Positions 57,101 through 64,000 of a stretch of DNA of 64,000 bases are shown here, piece by piece. Source of the DNA: Gorsachius magnificus (taxonomy: Eukaryota; Chordata; Aves; Pelecaniformes; Ardeidae); NCBI GenBank assembly GCA_034008185.1, contig CM067084.1:71086612-71150611 (forward strand). The letters run 5' to 3'. The first letter of the stretch is position 1; every line of letters begins with the position of its first letter. A program made the position numbers and the translations under genes. Below the pieces are notes generated by a model. That model worked only from the letters and a program-made list of their open reading frames with translations, had not been told where the DNA came from and did no database searches.

Positions 57101-60100
57101 CACACTGATAGGAAGCCAGTATAGCCGGTTTTAAAGCAGGAGCTTTACTTCTGCTTTAGGTCAAGGACAAAAGGACACAACCATTGAATGTAACAGGGCC
57201 TTTGGCTGCAGAGCAAGGCGTGCAGTTCTTGGCACCCACAGGTTTCCTTGACACAGTGGCATCTTGGCTTGTAAACCATGGAAATTGGTGATTGATACCC
57301 AAAATAAAATCAGTCTAGCTCTGTCCCAAGTGTCCCCACAAAGTTGCTTTTTCTATAATCCCCCATCAAGGTAAATGAATCATTAATATACTCAATTTAT
57401 TTTCCAGTGCTCCCTATTGATCACGTTGTTGTGGAAGGAAGGAAGAAGAGGCCATCGGGAGAGCACTGCATCTGGCGTGTCTGCTTTGCATCCAAAAGGC
57501 AGCTCCGTTACCTTAACTGCGTGCTCACAGCCCAGTGCTGCTCTGCTGTGTCGCGGTGAGCCCCCGGGGCTACTGCTATACCCAAGGAAGGGAAGTGGCC
57601 TTTCCTACCACTGCAACTGATGGCATGCTCTGGCCCCTGGGTCCCACGCTGCCACAGGTGTTAAAAAGCAGAGGGAACACCTAATTGTAGACCAGGTCAG
57701 GAACCTGAGCCCAGTGGTGCCTTACCACAGCAGGCAGCATCGATGAAGGGTGTCTACTGAACAGGGCTCTAATACTTACTGCAGCCTGTGTAAGAAAGCA
57801 GCTAAAGCACTTCTTGCATAGACACATGTTGAAACTCACATAACATGGGATTTAAGCTGATTTTTAAGCAGAACCATGTCTATAAACATCTGCATTTAAA
57901 AATGGCATACAACTACTCTTTTTAATGCCTTAGCTGCCTTCCCACTCACACATGCATTTTTGAAATCCAGAGGAAAAATTTAATCGTGCACCTCAGGCAG
58001 TACAGGGACAAATTGGTCCTCTGTATTTTAAAAACTGCCATAAATACATTATGCAGGTGGACGAATAAGCACTCTTACAGAGCTGTGATTGCTTATTATG
58101 GTTTCCAGGGAGTTTATTTCTGCAGAAAGGTGGCAATTCACTCACCTCACTCTCTCTTGGTCTTTAGTTTCAGTAATCATTAGACTCAGACTTATTTTTG
58201 AGCTTTCACTGATTTAGGTGACTAAGCAGCATGTAAATAGCGTGTATCACTTTTAATTATTGTTCTGGAACCATTTTTAAGATCGCTTTAACACTTTAAT
58301 TTTTAACTCAAAAGGTAGACAGGGCATTAATACTTTGTGGACAAGATCAGCAGATGGGGAAATGTATTTGTCGCTCCCCTAGACTGGTACCACCAGTTTC
58401 AGCTGCACTTTCTAAGCTATTCTGAGTGAGGATGGCAGTAAGAGCTCAATTTAACTGAATTTCTCTTTCGTAGGAAATTCTGACATTTAGAAACTTGTTT
58501 TCCTTCTGAAGCAGAATGATTTGCAATGCCTTTGGAAATCCTGAAAAGGTCTGGGCCATTTTGAAAAGCATCATTCTACATTTCCAGGAAATCTTGTATC
58601 GCAGAGTTGAAATGAAGTCATTTCAATGTCAAAGTGTCATTAACTTTTTGGTAATGTTTCTTCTATGCAAATCACTGCTGAAAAGAGTAAACATTCCAGA
58701 GTCAGGCTGAGTGGCTTCTCTTTGACTTTCTTTTCTTGTGGTCCCAGAGGAGAGCTGTGGTGTTCTGGGGGATGAGCGAGCATCACGGCAGCTGCTGCTT
58801 TTCCCTTCCACAAAAATTTCTAGCACACAGAAGTGCTGGCTTTTCCCATGATGATGAGGCGCTTTTTATTCCCTGCCACTAGCAAAGTGGTGCTGCCACA
58901 GTGATGCTGTGCCGTTGAAGTAGGTGTCACTGGGTTCAAAGATCCTGAGGAGCAAGAGATGACACTGGTGGAGGAGGAGGGAAAGCACAGGCTGCAGTAA
59001 CAGGTCCTGAATAGGGAAGATGACAGTGAGAAGAGACAACCAGTGTAGCATATAGGGATGAGATCTCAAGGGAAAGAAATGAAGAAAAAACAATTTCTGT
59101 CAAAATAAAAGGGGTTTGATTGAGGCTAGCTGGGACTATTTCCCTGAAATGATTGATAGTTTCCTTCCTTTCAGGGAACCTGAACATCTTCCTTGCTCTG
59201 CCACTGCTGGGGAGAAGATGAATTGCCCAGAATTATTCTCATGGTCCAAGTGACCAACATAAGGAGTTTGCTGTTGTGGTCTCCTTCTGAAGCAGCCTCT
59301 CTGAGATGTCTGTCCTCTTGACAAGAAAGTGTTAAGACCAGCAGCTGATTTCAGCCTGATTTGGTGACTCAAACAAAACAGAGTTCCAGCAATTTTTATC
59401 AAAGTGCGTAACCCGAGAGGAGGAGGGGGCTGGGATCTCAGACTTTCCCAAGTTCATGCCTGTAAATTCTGACTGTTATTTTCATAAATTCTCATTCTCT
59501 TTTCTTCTTCAGCAGCGTGACTCTGCAAAGCACATCACCTTTGCCTCCAAATTATAGGAAGCCATGTGAGGCAAAGAGCCTTTTAGTGAACTGTTCAAGA
59601 AAAGACTCTCAGTCATATCTTCTGTACCCCTAGGTTGCCTAGGTGTTTGCAGCTAAGGTAGAAGGTGTTGCAAAGCAATTTATGATGGGGGTTGAGAAGA
59701 AATTAGAAATTAGAAGCTGGCATACTCTTTGTGATCCCTCTGTGTTTGCCATGGGCTGCATGTATACAGAGGGTCAATGCAGATGAACAGAAGAAATTGT
59801 ACAACAGCCCAGCTTCTACCCATCACACAAAGCAGAGCTGCTGCACTGCACATCCAGGCCCGTGGGGGCACCAGACACATCTGACCATTCTCCTCCTCCA
59901 TTAAATCTACCTCTGCCCATAGTGATAGCTCCTCTTTTACTGACTTTCTGCCTCCAGTAATAACAACCCCTGGTTCCTGTGCTTGAAACCACTGAAGTCT
60001 TTTTTACTAGCACTGCTTTTGCTACATATTTTTTGCAGGCATATTGCCTTCCACAGTCAGTCCTGTCCACATCTTCTTCTAACTACGCAGAGTGTGCTGG

Positions 60101-61954
60101 CTGCTTCTTCTGAGTTTGGAAATGTTTTAGCTTGTAACCTGCTTTTTCCATCTTAGACTTATGTATCCTAGTCTGATATTAGGTCTTAAACTCTTCTGAT
60201 GTCGGCCATTAACACCTTCCAGCACAGCATCCTCCATGGACACTCATTTTCTTGATTCCTCTAGTCATCTTTAAATAAGCATGGCTCATATTTATAGGTG
60301 AAACTGCATTTTTGCCTTGTTGCCAGTTCACCTGTCCACAAAAAAATTCATATCTGTTTTTCAGCATTTTTTTAATCTACCATCAAAAATGACTCTTTAA
60401 TATTTTAGAATAAACCCAAGCATATATCACACTGTAATCCACTTACCTTGCCATTCGTCTTTATGTATTTCTTTTTTTTTGGTTTACTTTAATCCTACAA
60501 AATCTTGAAGTATTCTTCTTCCTCTACTTATGCAACTTTAAGTACTGTCATGTCAGGCTCCTGTCATGAAAACCGGTAATGAAAGTACTGCTTTCTTTAA
60601 AAAAAAAAACCTCATTCATTAATCATGGTGACATCTCATATTAACTAGTTAATGTATAAAGGCCTTTGGGCATTTATGAATCTGTCATTTCAGAAGAACA
60701 AAAATGAAGCAATAGTATTTCAGGCAACTAAACTAAAAATCACCAAGGGCAAATTTAACATTATACGGAAAATACACTTTTTAAAAGTAAAAATCAAAAC
60801 ACACCAGAGAATTTACATATGAAAGCCTGGCTGCTTTCTAGGCAGAATGTCAGTTCTGTATTGAATCCTTATCATTCTGAAGGCCTCTTCCTTGCAGTCA
60901 AAAAGCCCTTTGAACAAAATAGGAAAACACACTTGCTAAATTTCTCAGGTGATTTTTTTTAAGGTAGTATACCCAGCTAATTGCTAGTGATCACTTTATG
61001 GGAAAGCAATATAACATATGAATTACTTTAATACTTTTATGATACTCTTACAGCCTCATGCCGTACCCAAAAAGTAGTCCCAGATTTTTAAGAGGTTTTG
61101 TGTTATGTGAGTAAATTTTGAGACCTGAGTGATTTTTACTAGCATATAAGCATACTAGATAAGGCTTTGAATCTCATGTAGTTTGTCACTGTCATTAGAT
61201 GAAATTCTTTCCAATACATTTAATATGCAAATATAACAAAAAGTATTAAAATACCCTATGTCACTATCAAGCCATGTATGCTGGGAAAAGACTGTATTTG
61301 ACAAACTGAAATAACTTATTTGAAAAGATTCAAGTGAGGTGGAAATGTAGAATGTTCAAAAGGGGAAAAGAAATAGTGAAGAAAAAAACATGGGCTAGAA
61401 GAATGGCTTTACATGAATATATCTGAGATGTGACCTGGCAACATCTCATGCTATGACCACTGAGACCTCTTGTAAAGTTGCTTTGCTCACATGCACATAG
61501 TATTTTGTCACCACTCTTTTTTGAGAAAGAAAAAAATACCTCTTTTGACTGAGTGTGTATGAGAGCAGTTTTCAGATAACCATGCAATAGCAGCGCATAG
61601 GGGTAGTACAAATGGGTCTCTGACCTCCGATCAGGATGACTTACATGCAGGCTTCCTAGAGTTGCTCCTTGCCTCTGCTGTACATTTCTGTGCAGTCTCT
61701 GATAGTTTTCCAGGTGCATATTAAAGAGTTCAGTATGGTATTACAAGTCAAATTAATTATTTAGTTTGTGTGAGTCTTGCATTCATTACCTTGTATCTCC
61801 ACTGAGCACAGGGGTATGGCTACATGAATAAATTACTGCAAGATAAGATAACTTATGGACTTAAAAAGTATCAGCTACCCCATGGAACTTGCCTACTTGC
61901 AAGCTTTTACTCTCGAAAAATATGAGGAAATTTGGGATAACTTTCTTCTCAAAG
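54138..61954. other. Long unique stretch, no gene recognised
   Basis: No supportable gene. Two splice-acceptor-like sites (AG at 54895-54896 after TTTCTCTGTCTTCT, and AG at 59511-59512 after CTCTTTTCTTCTTC) precede short open stretches but have no partner exons I can see. A T12 run followed by (GGTTT)4 is listed separately. Confidence 0.4.
55669..55700 (+). repeat. T12 followed by (GGTTT)4
   Basis: A run of 12 T bases (55669-55680) is directly followed by four perfect GGTTT units. Confidence 0.93.
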
Positions 61955-62015
61955 TTTATGGTTGGACTTGATGATCTTAAGAGTCTTTTCCAAACTGAAT
62001 GATTCTATGATTAAA
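61955..62015 (+). mobile_element. Very short CR1 3' end
   Basis: GGTTGGACTTGATGATCTTA followed by GAGTCTTTTCCAAACTGA and ATGATTCTATGATT matches the final 60 bp of CR1. It is a different subfamily from the young copies (TTGATGATCTTAA instead of TAGATGACCTCTA). Confidence 0.85.
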
Positions 62016-62337
62016 AGAGTGTAAAACTGCCTTGCAGGAGAGTTCCTGGGAGTGGTTATGATGAGGCAGCTGATATGCTATACATCCACACTGGTTTTGA
62101 CGTTTTGAAAACTTTGCAACGACTCCCAAAATATGGGAATGAGAAGATCAGTACCCTGTTCTTATCCCAGTGAATGATGTTTTACTTATTTACAGCTGAT
62201 CCATGAAATATTCTGAACTGAATATTCTTTAAGAGTAGAACATTTTCTGGCAAATACTCAGTATGTTCACAACTGACACTTTAAAGTGTGGTTAACAAGG
62301 CTGAAAATGACATGAAAGGTCTTTTAAGGTTTTAAGG

Positions 62338-63480
62338 TTTAATCCATTCCCTGCCTAAAGACAGGATGAACAATACATCTATCATTCTTTACAGAAGTTT
62401 ATCTAACCTTTAAGATGACCTCCGGGATGGAAACTCTGTGACTTCCATAACCAGTGAATTGAAATTCCTTGTAAATCATCATTTATAATGAATGAGTTTT
62501 CCTAGTGTCTTATCTAAATATTCTTTCTCCACAGATATGAGGAAGACTCTCTTTTTGCAAAAGGGTCTTGAAAACTGTCTTGCAAGACTTTAGTGTTTTT
62601 GAACTCAGATGAATCGCAGTTCCCCATCAGTCTTCCAAGAACTTTGATTCATTCAACTGTACCTCGCAAACAGAAGTAGTATTTTCCAGACTTCTGTCAG
62701 TCTCATTGCCTCTCCCTGGACACCCTCTCTTTCTGCACTCTGTTTCTGAATTATATTTCTGCAAAACAGCTACACAATCTGTTGTTCCCCATCCTGTCTA
62801 CTTGATTACTCTTCTTCATCTTTAGAACCTTGCACTTGCTGAATTTCACACATGCTGAATTTCATCCCTGTTTTGGACCATTCCTCCAACTTGTCAGGAT
62901 CATTATTAAGTTGTTATCCCATTCTACAGCCTTTGCACAGTCATTTCTAGCTTTGTATTATCTGCACTTTTAATAAGCATACTGATCATCCATCATCCAG
63001 ATTATAAATTGAAATATTGTACAGTCCTTTGGAGAACACTACTTGACAAGTCTTTCAATTTTGTCAGTGAATCCAATGAATTACTCTCTGGAAATGGGTA
63101 GCCAAACTCTTTTTTAGCATTTTCATTTAGAGCACTGGGAGTCTGTCCTAAGGCAAAGTTAATAGACTTACCAAAACCTAGATATGTGATACCTACTTTG
63201 TCTTCCCATCCACAAAGACTGATGATTCTGTTACACAAAGAAATTTTTCTTTTTAGTAGAGTCAAAAAGATTTTACTTAACAGCTCTGTGTTATGTGCTC
63301 CTTGTTTCCTTGCTAGGAAATAGTTGGTTAATTAATACTTTCTTTCCTGTTCTTCTTTTGAAAGACAGGCACGGACTTTGTCTTTATAGGTGTTTCAGTG
63401 CTATAGCCATCGTTGCTGGAGTCTTATAAGCATTATTAACTGTTCTGAAATTGCTTCAGCCAATTCCAGCCAACTGGACA
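62338..63480 (-). mobile_element. Ancient CR1/L3-like LINE relic with readable reverse transcriptase
   Basis: About 1.1 kb read on the minus strand follows the order of old CR1/L3 elements. The 3' UTR-like part at 62338-62550 includes GCCTAAAGACAGGATGAAC and GTTTTCCTAGTGTCTTATCT. Next, 62800-62990 contains CCTTGCACTTGCTGAATTTC and CCATTCCTCCAACTTGTCAG. The open stretch 63002-63265 encodes GWEDKVGITYLGFGKSINF, which lines up with the reverse transcriptase RT3 block normally reading VDVVYLDFSKAFD. The catalytic aspartate of that block is glycine. Many substitutions show it is far older than the avian CR1 copies, and it is nonfunctional. Confidence 0.68.
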
Positions 63481-64000
63481 CTGTTCTCTGTGCCTTGGAG
63501 AATGAAACACTCAACTTCTGTGTTTCACTGAGCAGCTCAGTAAATAGGAATTACAAAAACTAATTTGTTCCTCTTGATTTACATTGACCAAACTGGAAAC
63601 ACAAAATTTGTTTCCATTTGGGTGTTGCCTTCACTCTGCTGATAAAAAAAGCATTACATAAATGTTAAAGAAAGCATTATTCATTTTGAATATAGTGCCG
63701 AGATCAAATTAAAAATGAAAAATTTCTTCTGCCTTTCTCATGATGGTTCTTTCTACAGCAATGTCCTCCTTTCCTGGCTATGACTGATTGCTTTTATTCA
63801 TAAGTTACAGACTAGTTCAGCTTATTTCTTTCACATGCACACAGAGACAAAAAGTCAATCCCCCATCAGTACATTTAATAGAGAGTCTAGTGAACAGCTT
63901 ACTGCATTACGCTTGTAGGAAACATGTAAGGAAAACGCTTATAATCCCTCATTCTCAGAGCCAACTACAGCTAAAAGAGGACTTCAGATCCCTGGTAGGC
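63481..64000. other. Unique sequence, no gene recognised
   Basis: AT-rich sequence with no feature that I can support. Confidence 0.4.

Noticed and set aside
61330..61719. 129-codon open frame on the minus strand
   Set aside because: No domain and random-looking composition.
1..64000. tRNA, rRNA, snRNA, CRISPR arrays or bacterial operon structure
   Set aside because: No cloverleaf, rRNA core, regular spaced direct repeats or clustered coding sequences were seen; the repeat content indicates vertebrate nuclear DNA.

Overview
This window looks like bird nuclear DNA. The evidence is the repeat content: CR1 (chicken repeat 1) LINEs of several ages ending in the avian octamer tail (ATTCTATG)n, solo retroviral LTRs with 5-bp target duplications, few SINE-like sequences, and long AT-rich unique stretches. 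I found no host protein-coding gene that I can defend. No open frame outside the repeats shows a recognisable domain or a convincing exon structure, so the window is probably intergenic or lies inside a large intron.

Layout. Positions 1-16086 are mostly unique sequence with a solo LTR at 860-1455 (perfect AGATT duplication), a (GT)10/A28 microsatellite pair near 3.65 kb, a possible conserved noncoding block at 3.84-4.34 kb and an AT-rich palindrome cluster at 8.58-8.76 kb. A second, different solo LTR lies at 16092-16837 (perfect CTACC duplication). It is followed by a young 5'-truncated CR1 on the minus strand (16940-18016). An older CR1 lies on the plus strand at 22098-23162. At 27218-28565 one minus-strand CR1 has been split by a second CR1 that is itself internally deleted.

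The centre of the window holds a near-full-length CR1 on the plus strand (about 32380-36519). It keeps ORF1 (zinc-knuckle-like and esterase regions) and ORF2 (APE endonuclease and reverse transcriptase), but frameshifts, two stop codons and a deletion break it. Further right come ancient CR1/L3-like relics (31775-31960, 38695-39430, 40580-40655, 62338-63480), a third LTR (39570-40093, same family as the first), two short CR1 tails (54013-54137, 61955-62015), degenerate palindromic MITE-like copies (30508-30619, 43831-43915) and several simple repeats.

The elements do not form a host pathway. What can be read is insertion history: ancient CR1/L3-like relics first, then older avian CR1s, then nested and younger CR1s together with LTR insertions that recombined to solo LTRs. 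Family assignments come from recognising protein motifs and consensus-like stretches by eye. No alignment was run.
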